From Oscillatoriaceae cyanobacterium Prado104 (GTDB taxonomy: Bacteria; Cyanobacteriota; Cyanobacteriia; Cyanobacteriales; Microcoleaceae), in contig JALOON010000085.1 of the NCBI GenBank assembly GCA_025454405.1, positions 1 to 43,287 of the forward strand: a stretch of 43,287 nt of DNA, read 5' to 3'. How positions within the stretch are numbered: the first letter of the stretch is position 1; each line of letters begins with the position of its first letter. The translations under genes were made by a program, and so were the position numbers. The notes beneath the pieces are model-generated. The model made no database searches and was not told where the DNA came from. It worked only from the letters and a program-made list of their open reading frames with translations. This document shows, in pieces, positions 1 through 9,034 of this stretch.

Positions 1-24
1 TATGTTTTGGCATCCCCCATCCTA

Positions 25-67
25 TTGGAAGCATATATTTGCCGCAGTCAGTTGGAAGCATATATTT
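25..67. repeat. 16-bp direct repeat, 27-bp period
   Basis: TTGGAAGCATATATTT occurs at 25-40 and again at 52-67. The first 212 bases otherwise hold no gene. They end in a (GACTAAT) heptamer repeat at about 185-204, next to the stop codon of the amidohydrolase gene. The function of the direct repeat is unknown. Confidence 0.6.
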
Positions 68-212
68 ACCAAAACGGCAATCTTATGGTTCCAATGACAA
101 CAAGGGTTTGAACTGCTACTTTGCGTCTGATGACAGCTTTGCTATTTCTACGCCAAATACGGCGAACCCGCCCCTACAAAAATCATGACTAATGACTAAT
201 GACAACTGACTG

Positions 213-1394
213 CTAACTATTTTGCTCCCAATATTTCCAAGCAGCAGCGGCCAAAGTAACTACTCCGGTAATAATAGAGGATTCGTCAACTTCAAATTGC
301 GGGTGGTGGAGGGGATGATTTGGTTTATCTTGGAACCCGACTCCCAAACGAAACATCGTTCCCGGCGCGTGTTCTAAATACATCGAAAAATCTTCCGCGC
401 CGAGGGATGGTTCCGGTAGAATTTGAACGCGCGATCGACCTAAAATTTCTAAAGCCGCACTTTCTACTAATTGAGTGAGTTTCGGATCGTTTTGCACTCC
501 CGGCACGCCGCGTTTGTAAGTGTATTCATAGCTAGCGCCGTAGGTTTGGCAGACGTTAGAGACAATGTTTTCGATCCAAGCAGGCAGGTTTTCGTGAGTT
601 TCTGGATGGAGCGATCGCACGGTTCCCAATAATTTTACTCGATCGGCTATGACATTTGGCGCTCTCCCGCCGCTAATTTGCCCGACCGTCAATACCACCG
701 GTCTCAAAGGATTTTGCGTGCGACTAATTGACTGCTGCAAAGTAGTAATTACTTGAGAAGCTATCCAAATCGCATCAATTGCTTCGTGAGGTCGCGCCCC
801 GTGACCTGATTCGCCGATGACAATCAATTCTAAATCGTCGGCGGCTGCTGTTAGCGCTCCGTGCCGGATTCCTACCTCGCCACCGGGAATTGTCGGGAAA
901 ACATGCACTCCTAAAATTGCCTCTACATCTTGCATTGCGCCGTCGGCAATCATCCAGCGCGCGCCTTGGGCAATTTCTTCAGCAGGCTGAAACAAGAAGC
1001 GGACGTGACCGGGAAGTTTTTCTTCGAGTTGAGATAATACCATCGCCACGCCCAAGCCGACGGTGGTGTGGATGTCATGGCCGCAAGCGTGCATCAATCC
1101 TGGATTTTTGGAGGCAAATTCTAAGTTGGTGCGTTCTTGAATTGGCAACGCGTCCATATCGGTGCGAATTGCCAGCCATCGGGAATCGTTGCTTTTGCCT
1201 TTGAGTTCGCCGATGACGCCGGTTTTGCCGACTCCTTCAATCGCCCTCACTCCGCAGGATGCGAGAACTCCAGCTGCGTAGGCGGCTGTTTGATATTCTT
1301 GGCCGCTGAGTTCGGGGTGGGAGTGGATGTGACGGCGAATTTCGATTAAACGGGGGGCTAGGGTAGCTGCTAAGTCTTTGATGCGGGAAAGCAT
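213..1394 (-). CDS. M20-family amidohydrolase (N-acyl amino acid / hippurate hydrolase type)
   Basis: A 393-residue zinc peptidase-fold enzyme of the M20D group, which removes acyl groups from N-acyl amino acids such as hippurate, or acts on IAA-amino acid-like amides. The metal-binding signature MHACGHD lies near residue 102. The second metal-site region PAEEIAQGA lies near 137, and GAEDFSMYLEHAPG near 335 supplies the C-terminal ligands. An internal dimerisation (lid) domain lies between them. Length is typical of the family and there is no signal peptide, so it should be cytoplasmic. It starts at the ATG of MLSRIKDL. It stands alone, and AT-rich heptamer repeats (TAGATTT) lie just upstream. 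The exact substrate cannot be read from sequence. Confidence 0.93.
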   Translation of the reverse strand: MLSRIKDLAATLAPRLIEIRRHIHSHPELSGQEYQTAAYAAGVLASCGVRAIEGVGKTGVIGELKGKSNDSRWLAIRTDMDALPIQERTNLEFASKNPGLMHACGHDIHTTVGLGVAMVLSQLEEKLPGHVRFLFQPAEEIAQGARWMIADGAMQDVEAILGVHVFPTIPGGEVGIRHGALTAAADDLELIVIGESGHGARPHEAIDAIWIASQVITTLQQSISRTQNPLRPVVLTVGQISGGRAPNVIADRVKLLGTVRSLHPETHENLPAWIENIVSNVCQTYGASYEYTYKRGVPGVQNDPKLTQLVESAALEILGRSRVQILPEPSLGAEDFSMYLEHAPGTMFRLGVGFQDKPNHPLHHPQFEVDESSIITGVVTLAAAAWKYWEQNS

Positions 1395-1597
1395 GGATTG
1401 GTTCGAGGAAGGGATTGATCTATTTTAGATTTTAGATTTGGAATTTTCGATTTGGGATTTTCGATTTTATGAGATTTAGGATTTTCGGTTGTTCGATCGA
1501 AATATTTTCCTATGTAGCTAACAGTTTTTTATCAACAGCAGAGAACACATAGAGAGAAACAGAGATGTTTCGATCGATGCTTTTGAACTTCAGAACT

Positions 1598-1665
1598 GTC
1601 AAAACTCAAAACTCCTTACGAACTGTCTTCAACTCAAAACTCAAAATTCAAAATTCAAAACTCCT
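1598..1665. repeat. Heptamer repeat (AAAACTC)n, two blocks
   Basis: Degenerate tandem copies of the 7-bp unit AAAACTC (with AAAATTC variants) at 1600-1615 and 1631-1663. They run up to the end of the receiver-histidine kinase gene. The same unit recurs at 14063-14130 and 36507-36590. It fits the short tandemly repeated repetitive (STRR) class known in cyanobacteria. Confidence 0.75.
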
Positions 1666-2884
1666 CACCAACTCTCTGCTTGGTTTTGCAGGAAAGTGCT
1701 AAATAAGGTAGTGCCACTGTAAAGGTTGTACCTTCACCGACTTTGCTTTCGCACCAAATCGAGCCTCCGTGTAATTCTACAGCTTTTTTGACGATCGTCA
1801 GTCCCAAACCGTTGCCTTTGATTTTTCCGGTATTTTTGCAGCGGTAGAACATTTCAAATATTTTCCCTAATTCTGGTTCGGGGATGCCTAGACCTTCGTC
1901 TTTGACGCGAAAAATTACTGAGGGCGAGTTAAGGTTTTTCTGGGAGTAATTTTCCTCGGCGCACTCAGAAGATAAGGAAAAAATGGGTTCTTTGTCTATT
2001 AGCTGGTATCCTAGTTCTAAACTAATCTTCCCCCCATCTGGAGAATATTTGATTGCATTGACAATCAAGTTAGAAAGAATGCCATACAGCAATTTCTGGT
2101 CTAAAATAGCACTGGTAACGTCTGACGGAATTAATATAAGTTGGTGTTTTTCTTCGTTACCCAACCGCAACTGTTCGAGCAATTCGTAACAGAATTCAAC
2201 TACATTAATCGGGAGGGGATTGCATTTTAGCCTGCCTGATTCTGCCCTGCCCATGAACAGCATATCGTCAATTAGCTGGTTCATTTTCTGAGTAGCTGAG
2301 TGTACGAGGCGCAGGCTTTTGGGTTTAGATTCGTCACCAGTACGAGTTCGATCGAGTTCTAAGAGTTCGGCAGAAATTAAAATTGTATTGAGGGGGTTGC
2401 GCAATTCGTGGGCTGCCATTGAAATATATTGGTTTTGGCGGCGCGCTTTTTCTTCTGTGGCCTCTCTACTGGCTTCTGAAGCTGCCAGGGCTTTGCGCAT
2501 TTTTGTTTCGATTTCGTGTCTGTGTACGGCAATTTCGATCGCCACTCGCAAGTCATTTTGCTGAAATGGTTTTACTATATAGCCGAACGGATCTGTTAGT
2601 TTCGCTCTTTGTAGGGTTTTTTCGTCGGCGTAAGCTGTTAAAAATACTGTCGGAATATCCGTATTATTCCTGATTTTTTCGGAGGCTGTTACGCCGTCCA
2701 TTTCTCCTTTAAGGACGATATCCATCAGCACCAAATCTGGCTGGGTTTCTGCTGCTTTTTGAATAGCTTCTTCTCCTGAAGATACCGTACCTGCTACTGC
2801 ATAGCCGAGTTTTTTCAATCGACCGGCAATGTCCTCGGCGACAATAACTTCGTCTTCTACCACCAAGATCTTTATAGGGTTCAT
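1655..2884 (-). CDS. Hybrid response regulator-histidine kinase (REC-HisKA-HATPase)
   Basis: A 409-residue soluble two-component protein with the order inverted relative to classical hybrid kinases. The N-terminal receiver has an acidic pocket (VVEDE), phospho-acceptor Asp55 in LVLMD and Lys105 in IVKPF. A short helical linker follows, then a HisKA domain with His159 in MAAHELRNPLN. The ATPase domain shows an N box (NLIVNAIKYSPDGG), a G1 box (DEGLGIPE) and a G2 box (GNGLGLTI). It starts 7 bp after the stop codon of the upstream multi-PAS kinase, so the two are almost certainly co-transcribed and the receiver is the obvious recipient of that kinase's phosphate. There is no DNA-binding output domain, so the final target must be another protein. 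Signal and regulon are unknown. Confidence 0.93.
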   Translation of the reverse strand: MNPIKILVVEDEVIVAEDIAGRLKKLGYAVAGTVSSGEEAIQKAAETQPDLVLMDIVLKGEMDGVTASEKIRNNTDIPTVFLTAYADEKTLQRAKLTDPFGYIVKPFQQNDLRVAIEIAVHRHEIETKMRKALAASEASREATEEKARRQNQYISMAAHELRNPLNTILISAELLELDRTRTGDESKPKSLRLVHSATQKMNQLIDDMLFMGRAESGRLKCNPLPINVVEFCYELLEQLRLGNEEKHQLILIPSDVTSAILDQKLLYGILSNLIVNAIKYSPDGGKISLELGYQLIDKEPIFSLSSECAEENYSQKNLNSPSVIFRVKDEGLGIPEPELGKIFEMFYRCKNTGKIKGNGLGLTIVKKAVELHGGSIWCESKVGEGTTFTVALPYLALSCKTKQRVGEEF

Positions 2885-2891
2885 TTTTAGC

Positions 2892-5800
2892 TTAAATGCG
2901 ACGCCGATAATTTAACTCTTTGAACCTAATATCGTAGCAAGTTCCGCACTGACTGTCAATTGCCAGACTTCCCTCTAATTGGCGGGTCAGCATCCGCACT
3001 AATCGCAATCCTAATGTCTCCGTACTTTCGACATCAAATCCTTCAGGAAATCCCGTACCGTTATCTCTAATACTTAAGTGAAATTCCCGATCGCTCATTT
3101 GCCGAAAATCAATGCTAATTTCACCTTCTCTGTTTTGGGTAAAGGCATACTTTAAAGAATTAGAAGCCAACTCGTTAATAATTAAACCGCAAGGGATGGC
3201 TGTTTCTATGTTTAAAGAGATGGGTTCGAGGTTGAGATTAATAGAGATCGAACTGCGGTAGCATCCAAAAGATTGACTCAAATTAGCAACCAAATTTTCG
3301 ACGTAGGGCTGGATGTCGATTCGATCGAGATGTTCGGATTGGTAAAGTTGTTCGTGAATCAATGCCATTGAGTGGATGCGGGTTTGGCTTTCTTCAAATA
3401 AAGATAGCGTATCTTCGTCTTCAATGTATTGGGCTTGCAGTTGTAGCAGGCTGGAAATTACCTGCATGTTGTTTTTAACTCGGTGGTGAATTTCTTTCAA
3501 CAATACTTCTTTCTCGCGCAGGGCTGCTTGAATGCGGTCTGCGGTTAATTTACGATCGCTAATATCTTCACAAATGCCGGCGATGCGGTAGACTTTCCCT
3601 GACTCATCTAGAATGGGAAAAGCTCGATCGTACACCCAGCGAATTGTACCGTCAGGTCGCACGATCCGATATTCGGTAATTGTAGAATTCCCTGCTAGCA
3701 GTCGCGGCACTGCACTTAGCAACAGATGTTTGTCTTCAGGATGCACCCACTCCATCCAGTTGCAATTATTGGCATATAATTCCTCGCGACTGCGCCCCCA
3801 AATTTGTTCGTACGCCGGACTCAAATACAGGATATCCGTCAATTTAGTAGTTACTAACCAGAAAGAATCCTGAATGTTTTCTGCTAGTTGGCGGAACCTT
3901 TCTTCGCTTTCGCGGAGGGCTTTTTCTGCTTGTTTGCGTTCGGTGGTATCGCGGGAAACACCGACGGTCATGACAACTTGACCTTCTGTGTTAAAAATTG
4001 GGGATTTAATTGTGTCGAAATAGCGTACTTTTCCGTCATACCCTTGATGGGGTTCGTCGTAGATTTGCATAGTTTGACCTGTCAGAAAAACGCTGGAATC
4101 GTCGATAAGGTATTGATTGGTGCAATCCAGTTCTTGACATTGGTTTTCGGCAGCAAGCTCAAATTTTGTATTGTCTATTTTGCAATAGTTGCGGAAGGCT
4201 TTATTTCCCCAGACAATGCGAGAATCTGGCCCTTTTACCAGGATCGTATCCGCAATCGCATCGAGGATTTGCTGGTACATTTGCTGGGCATCGTCTAGTT
4301 CTTTTTGTACTTGTTTGCGCTCGCTAATATCTTCTGCAATACCAACTATGCGGTAGACTTCTCCTGTTTTATTTTTAATCGGAAAAGCTCGATCGCGAAT
4401 CCAGCGAATTTCGCCGTTTGGCCTGATAATTCGATATTCTATTTCGTGTTCGCTTTCCGCTGCTTTCGGAAAAGCTTCCATCACGCGAACTAGGTCTTCT
4501 GGATGGACGTAATCTATAAAAGTGTGACGCGACGCATACAATTCCTCGCAGTTTCTACCCCAAATTTTCGCATAGGCGGGGCTGATGTAAATCAGTTGCT
4601 GCTGTTGAATATCGATCGCCCAAAACACGCTTTCGATGTTTTCTGCTAGCTGTCGGAACCTTTCTTCGCTGGCTTTAAGTGCCTCTTCAGCAATTTTGCG
4701 ATCGCTAATATCTTCTGTTACTACTACGCTGTAAATTGCGCCGCTTAAAGGTTCTTGAATTAGCGAGGCGGTAACATTTACCCAAACGAGAGTGCCGTCT
4801 TTGCGAACCAAGCGTTTTTCCATTTTCAAACTGTCTATTTCCCCGGCAAACAATCGATTGGTTGCCGCCAAATCTGCCTCGATATCTTCAGGGTAAGTAA
4901 CATCCATCCAAGTCCGAGATAGCAGTTCGCTGGCAGTATATCCCACTATCTCGCAGAACTTTTGATTGACTCGCAAATAACGACCTGTTTTGTCGGGGTG
5001 GGTGATGCCGACTGCTGCTTGTTCTACGGTAGCCCGAAAGCGTTCTTCGCTGTCTCTGAGGGCTGCTTCGGCTTTTTTGCGATCGCTAATATCGCGCTGC
5101 ACGCCAAAATGTCCGGCGATTTTGCCGTGGTTATCGTAAATGCAAATATAATCTCCTTCTACCCATATTGGAGTGCCGTCAAATTTGCGATTTTCGCATT
5201 CGACATGAATTCTACCCGCATCGAACAATTGCTCGATCACCTTTCTACCTCTTGCCAAATTGTGAGAGAAGAAGTAGTTAAGTTCCCGACCGATAAAATC
5301 TTCTCTAGCCGCTCCATATATCGCCACCAAAGCATCATTTGCTTTCGTTACCCGTTCCTTAGTAAATATGTAATCCAAGACTTGTTCTTTGTCAACTGTA
5401 TCGTCCCATTGTATCGGTTCGTCGAGCATCATAAATAAAAAGCCGTCCAAAGATTGAGAGAAAAATAATTCTAGTTGCTGCTGGCTTTCTCGCAAAGCTT
5501 CTTCGGCACGCCAGTGTTCGATGATTTCTTCTCGTAACTGTTCGTTAGAGGCTTTTAGTACGGCACTTTGTTTGTGAAATTTGATTTCTAAATCTTTTTT
5601 TACTTGTTGCAGGCCTAAATCTGCCTGTTTTTGTTCTGTAATCTCTTGGCTGACAACCATGCCAGCAAAAATTGCTTCGCGATCGTTTTTCAGTGGAACG
5701 ATGGTTATTGAATAAATGCCACCACAATATTTATATTCAAAAGTATGCTCTTCTCCTGCCAAGGCAGCGCGGTATTTTGACTCAAAAAGTTGCAAATCTT

Positions 5801-6551
5801 CAGGCGGTACTGTTTCTTGCAAAGTTTTGCCTTCCAATTGTTCTTTGGTAAGACCGATCTTTGCCAAAGCTTGACCGTCCACCAGGTTGTACCGCAAATC
5901 TCGATCGAACACAAATACCGACCCATTCGGATAGTATTTAATTAAAGTTCGATATATTTCTTGACTTTTTTCTAGAGAGGCAATTAACAGATTTCGTTCG
6001 CCAGCCTCCCGCTTTCGGTCAGTAATATCTATCGCGTGACCCAGCAAATATTTGGGAGAACCGTCAGGGTTTCTCGAAAAAATAACGTCCCAACTCATCA
6101 ACCAGCGCCATTCTCCCCTAGCATTTCTGACGCGATATTCCCATTCAAATATTTGATGGTCTTGATATTTGAGTAATTTTTCGAGATTTCCCGGTACTTT
6201 AGCCAAATCATCCGGGTGCATGATGGTGGAAAATAGCTGATTTCCTAAAAGTTTAATTTCTTCAGGAGTGTAACCGAGAATTTTGTTCGATCGATCGTTA
6301 ACATAAATATTGCATTGTTCGTTAAGGTCGTAGATGTAAGTCAGACCCGGAATCGCACCTGCTATTTTTTCAATGAGTTGTCGGTTGCCTCGAAAGGCTG
6401 TGTCTGTTTGGATTTGTGCTGCTAATTTCCGGCGCAATTCTCTTTCTTGCTGCAACTGCTGTTCCAGTTCCCGGATTTGATGTTGTTGTTCTGCGATTAA
6501 TTTTTGGTAGGTGTCCGGGGGTCGATTGCTGTCTGCGGGATCGATGCACAT
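2892..6551 (-). CDS. Multi-PAS sensor histidine kinase (seven PAS, HisKA_2)
   Basis: A 1219-residue soluble sensor kinase. After a coiled coil (residues about 15-45), seven PAS/PAC modules can be counted, starting near residues 60, 195, 360, 500, 630, 755 and 885. Most end in the DITDRK/DISDRK PAC hallmark. The fifth and seventh modules are close copies (both begin FRQLAENI and share ISPAYAKIWGR / LSPAYEQIWGR), which suggests internal duplication. The kinase core is the HisKA_2 type, with the phospho-acceptor histidine in KEIHHRVKNNMQ near residue 1022, then an HATPase with NELASNSLKYAF. There are no membrane segments, so ligands or redox cofactors must be cytoplasmic. It is the first gene of an operon with the REC-kinase hybrid. 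No cofactor-binding residue (for example a bilin or heme ligand) could be assigned. Confidence 0.92.
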   Translation of the reverse strand: MCIDPADSNRPPDTYQKLIAEQQHQIRELEQQLQQERELRRKLAAQIQTDTAFRGNRQLIEKIAGAIPGLTYIYDLNEQCNIYVNDRSNKILGYTPEEIKLLGNQLFSTIMHPDDLAKVPGNLEKLLKYQDHQIFEWEYRVRNARGEWRWLMSWDVIFSRNPDGSPKYLLGHAIDITDRKREAGERNLLIASLEKSQEIYRTLIKYYPNGSVFVFDRDLRYNLVDGQALAKIGLTKEQLEGKTLQETVPPEDLQLFESKYRAALAGEEHTFEYKYCGGIYSITIVPLKNDREAIFAGMVVSQEITEQKQADLGLQQVKKDLEIKFHKQSAVLKASNEQLREEIIEHWRAEEALRESQQQLELFFSQSLDGFLFMMLDEPIQWDDTVDKEQVLDYIFTKERVTKANDALVAIYGAAREDFIGRELNYFFSHNLARGRKVIEQLFDAGRIHVECENRKFDGTPIWVEGDYICIYDNHGKIAGHFGVQRDISDRKKAEAALRDSEERFRATVEQAAVGITHPDKTGRYLRVNQKFCEIVGYTASELLSRTWMDVTYPEDIEADLAATNRLFAGEIDSLKMEKRLVRKDGTLVWVNVTASLIQEPLSGAIYSVVVTEDISDRKIAEEALKASEERFRQLAENIESVFWAIDIQQQQLIYISPAYAKIWGRNCEELYASRHTFIDYVHPEDLVRVMEAFPKAAESEHEIEYRIIRPNGEIRWIRDRAFPIKNKTGEVYRIVGIAEDISERKQVQKELDDAQQMYQQILDAIADTILVKGPDSRIVWGNKAFRNYCKIDNTKFELAAENQCQELDCTNQYLIDDSSVFLTGQTMQIYDEPHQGYDGKVRYFDTIKSPIFNTEGQVVMTVGVSRDTTERKQAEKALRESEERFRQLAENIQDSFWLVTTKLTDILYLSPAYEQIWGRSREELYANNCNWMEWVHPEDKHLLLSAVPRLLAGNSTITEYRIVRPDGTIRWVYDRAFPILDESGKVYRIAGICEDISDRKLTADRIQAALREKEVLLKEIHHRVKNNMQVISSLLQLQAQYIEDEDTLSLFEESQTRIHSMALIHEQLYQSEHLDRIDIQPYVENLVANLSQSFGCYRSSISINLNLEPISLNIETAIPCGLIINELASNSLKYAFTQNREGEISIDFRQMSDREFHLSIRDNGTGFPEGFDVESTETLGLRLVRMLTRQLEGSLAIDSQCGTCYDIRFKELNYRRRI

Positions 6552-6658
6552 AGGATATCGCTAGTTTGCAGTATCGAACTTAAGCTGTTTCAAGCGTAAC
6601 ATTACAAACCATCAAATGTTGAGTTCGATCGCCGAAAATTTACATAAATTTCACAAAT

Positions 6659-6844
6659 GGAAGAAGGAAGAAGGAAGAAGGAAGAAGGAAGAAGGAAGAA
6701 GGAAGAGGGAAGAAGGAAGAAGGAAGAAGGAAGAGGGAAGAAGGAAGAGGGAGGAAGGAAGAAGGAAGAAGGAAGAAGGAAGAGGGAAGAAGGAAGAGGG
6801 AGGAAGGAAGAGGGAAGAAGGAAGAAGGAAGAGGGAAGAGGGAA
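6659..6844. repeat. 186-bp uninterrupted purine tract of GGAAGAA-type heptamers
   Basis: From 6659 to 6844 the plus strand contains only A and G, built from 7-bp units GGAAGAA and GGAAGAG/GGGAGGA variants. Open frames run through it on both strands, but they are only repeat translations (KEEGRRK or LPSSFFL). It is the main content of the 485-bp gap between the PAS kinase and pepP. AT-rich and CAAATCG-type degenerate repeats follow to about 6930. Long homopurine arrays of this kind can form triplex structures and are prone to slippage. Confidence 0.9.
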
Positions 6845-7001
6845 TAAGGAAAAATTTTCCCCAGTCTCAAATCGAAAATCTAAAATCCCCAATTGCAAAT
6901 CGCAAATCGCAAATTCCCCAATTCCCCAGTTGAAAATCGTTTGGCAGTTGATAGCTGACATTTGACAGTTGTCATTAATCATTAGTTATTCTTCCCATCT
7001 C

Positions 7002-7039
7002 TCCCTCTCCCTCTCTCCCCCTCTCCCCCTCTTCCTTCA
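7002..7039. repeat. 38-bp pyrimidine tract identical to 36591-36628
   Basis: A CT-rich tract with the repeated core CCCTCTCCCCC ends in TTCCTTCA. The last three bases are the complement of the pepP stop codon TGA. The same 38 bases recur without a change at 36591-36628, just after the radical SAM gene. Both genes are on the minus strand, so each transcript runs into a GA-rich tail. Confidence 0.85.
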
Positions 7040-8326
7040 CTTAGGAATTCCTGCGGTCAAAACTTGATTGCCTTCAACTGTTACCAAAACATCATCCTCA
7101 ATTCTAATGCCGATACCGCGCCATTTTTCAGGAACTTCGGGCTGCCCTTCAACGGGTTTAATTTGAGGAGAAATATAGATTCCCGGTTCCACCGTCAGCA
7201 CTTGTCCGGGCTGCAACAGTTGCGGATTTTCCCCGTACTGATAAACGCCGGCATCGTGCACGTCCAATCCCAACCAGTGACCGCTGCGGTGCATGTAAAA
7301 AGGCTTGTATTTCTCCTCTTTAATTATCTCTTCAATGTCGCCGACTAAAAGTTTTAAATCCATCAATCCCTCTACCAAAACGCGCACGGCAGTTTCGTGA
7401 ATTTTGCTGTAAGGATTTCCCGGATATACTTGACTAATTGCCTGCAATTGCGATCGCAAAACTAAGTCGTAAAGTATCTGTTGTTCTGAAGTGAATTTAC
7501 CGCTTACGGGAAAGGTGCGGGTAATGTCAGAATTGTAGTAATTGCAAGAGCAACCCGCATCAATTAGCAGCAAGTCATTTTCCTGCATTTGGCGGTTATT
7601 TTCAATATAGTGGAGGATGCAAGAATTGGTGCCGGATGCCACAATTGAAGGATAAGCTGGCGTTGCGCCTTGCAAGCGAAAAGTATGCTCTATTTCTGCT
7701 TGAATTTCGTATTCGTATCTCCCCGGTTTTGCAAATTCCCGAGCGCGGTTGTGGGCTGTAACTGAGATATCAGCAGCTTGACGCATTAATGCCAATTCAG
7801 TTTCACTTTTTACCAGCCGCATCGGGTGCAAAATAATGTTAGAATCTTCTACAGCGATCGGACCTGTGCCGCGTTTCGGGTAGGTTGCCATTAACTGCTG
7901 CCAGAGATCGAGAACTGTTCGATCGAAAGCTCGATCGCGCCCGAAATGATAATAAATTCGATCGGCTTTTTCTAAATATTTCGGCAGTTTTTCCCCGAGT
8001 TCGTTGATGGGATAAGCTTCATCGGCACCGTAAATTTCTTTCGCACCTTCTACTCCCGCCCGGTAGCCAGTCCAAGTTTCTTTTTCCGGGTCTTTTGGCC
8101 GCACGAATAACACAAATTTATGTTCTTCGTGATGGGGCGCAAGCACTGCTACAGCCGATTCTTCATTGAAACCAGTTAAGTAGAAGAAATCGCTATTTTG
8201 TCGGTATGCGTATTCTACATCGTTGTGCATAATAGCTGCTGGCGCGCTGCAAAATATTGCCGTACCGCTACCAATTTTCGCCATTAGCCGTTCGCGTCTT
8301 TGCCGGTATTCTGCAGGGGCGATCAT
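7037..8326 (-). CDS. pepP: Xaa-Pro aminopeptidase (aminopeptidase P), M24B
   Basis: A 429-residue cytoplasmic metallopeptidase that releases an N-terminal residue preceding proline. The N-terminal creatinase-like domain (to about residue 170) is followed by the pita-bread catalytic domain. The five metal ligands are visible: Asp in LIDAG, Asp in NSDITRTF, His in HRSGHWLGLDVHD, Glu in VEPGIYI and Glu in GIRIEDDVL. The length is that of the family. It starts at the ATG of MIAPAEYRQRRERL. Upstream of this start there is no Shine-Dalgarno sequence, only the AAAATCT heptamer array 3 bp away. The stop codon lies inside the 38-bp pyrimidine repeat. It appears monocistronic. Confidence 0.95.
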   Translation of the reverse strand: MIAPAEYRQRRERLMAKIGSGTAIFCSAPAAIMHNDVEYAYRQNSDFFYLTGFNEESAVAVLAPHHEEHKFVLFVRPKDPEKETWTGYRAGVEGAKEIYGADEAYPINELGEKLPKYLEKADRIYYHFGRDRAFDRTVLDLWQQLMATYPKRGTGPIAVEDSNIILHPMRLVKSETELALMRQAADISVTAHNRAREFAKPGRYEYEIQAEIEHTFRLQGATPAYPSIVASGTNSCILHYIENNRQMQENDLLLIDAGCSCNYYNSDITRTFPVSGKFTSEQQILYDLVLRSQLQAISQVYPGNPYSKIHETAVRVLVEGLMDLKLLVGDIEEIIKEEKYKPFYMHRSGHWLGLDVHDAGVYQYGENPQLLQPGQVLTVEPGIYISPQIKPVEGQPEVPEKWRGIGIRIEDDVLVTVEGNQVLTAGIPK

Positions 8327-8329
8327 AGA

Positions 8330-8361
8330 ATTTTAGATTTTAGATTTTAGATTTTAGATTT
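8330..8361. repeat. Heptamer repeat (AGATTTT)n next to the pepP start codon
   Basis: Four and a half perfect copies of the 7-bp unit AGATTTT lie 3 bp upstream of the pepP initiation codon and occupy the position of its ribosome-binding site. The same unit appears at 1421-1440, upstream of the amidohydrolase gene. Confidence 0.8.
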
Positions 8362-8420
8362 GGGATCGAGCCGATCGAATCATATCGTGCAAGCGCGATC
8401 GACCGCAATAAGATTCGATC

Positions 8421-8470
8421 GTAGTGAGGACTTCAGCCTGCAAAAAGGAGCGGACTGAAGTCCTCACTAC
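8421..8470. repeat. Perfect 16-bp inverted repeat (intergenic palindrome)
   Basis: GTAGTGAGGACTTCAG at 8421-8436 pairs perfectly with CTGAAGTCCTCACTAC at 8455-8470 around an 18-base loop. It lies between pepP and the small secreted protein gene, just past the latter's stop codon. It is not followed by a T-run on either strand, so it looks like a dispersed cyanobacterial palindrome rather than a classical terminator. Confidence 0.75.
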
Positions 8471-8487
8471 AAACCGTTTTTATGATA

Positions 8488-8898
8488 TTATTGTGTGGCG
8501 ATCGGGAGTTGGCAAGTATAGTCAACCAACCTTGACAAAGAGGAATTTCCAACTATTAAAGTCCATCGCGGATCGAAATTAGACCAATTTTCGCCATCCT
8601 CGCTCACTCTAACCGTTCTAAATTGTCGCTGCTTGCAGTCAACTTCCATCTGCGCTAGCAATTTTTCATCACTAAATTTCTGAGTTCCCAGGAATATTCT
8701 AACCGGATAGGAAGCAGCACCGGGAATATCAGATTTTGTCAATTCCACGCTGCTGGAATCGATGCAAATATCTGCAAAACAAGAGAGTTTTTCAGCCTTC
8801 GCGATCGAACCTTGAGCCAACCAAAAAGCCACAAGCGCGATCGCGCAAACAGATAGCTTATTAATAATATAACCAGCAAAAATTCTCATGTCACTCAT
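8488..8898 (-). CDS. Small secreted cysteine-containing protein, unknown function
   Basis: A 136-residue protein with an apparent signal peptide: a basic start, the hydrophobic stretch LSVCAIALVAFWLAQG, and a likely cleavage site after AKA near residue 35. The mature part has four cysteines (SCFADIC, VDCKQ, YTCQL). Its C-terminal half has the pattern DC..RQFR...W....PRW..I...S....L..YTC, which loosely recalls the surface-adhesin E-like family of cyanobacterial secreted proteins. That link is an inference from pattern only. ATG at 8898 is used, and ATG at 8889 (MRIFAGY) is an equally good start. It is probably periplasmic and disulfide-bonded. Repeats flank it on both sides, so no operon is implied. 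Confidence 0.65.
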   Translation of the reverse strand: MSDMRIFAGYIINKLSVCAIALVAFWLAQGSIAKAEKLSCFADICIDSSSVELTKSDIPGAASYPVRIFLGTQKFSDEKLLAQMEVDCKQRQFRTVRVSEDGENWSNFDPRWTLIVGNSSLSRLVDYTCQLPIATQ

Positions 8899-8962
8899 CT
8901 GCGTTAATCTGCGTTAATCTGCCACCATCAGCGGTTGCATTTTTAGATAATAAAATAGCATA

Positions 8963-8992
8963 ACGCACCCTACAAAACCTTGTAGAGTGCGT
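8963..8992 (-). terminator. Probable ftsH terminator hairpin
   Basis: ACGCACCCTACAA (8963-8975) pairs with TTGTAGAGTGCGT (8980-8992) with one mismatch and a 4-base loop. Read on the minus strand it follows the ftsH stop codon by about 40 bases and is followed by a T-rich stretch (TATGCTATTTTATTAT). It would also separate ftsH from the small secreted protein gene. Confidence 0.55.
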
Positions 8993-9034
8993 CGCTGCTA
9001 AAACTGGCGATCGAAACCTCCAATCCAAATTTTC

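Noticed and set aside
6602..6982. Open frames on both strands over the purine array
   Set aside because: They encode only the heptamer repeat (LPSSFFL or KEEGRRK) and have no ribosome site or domain.
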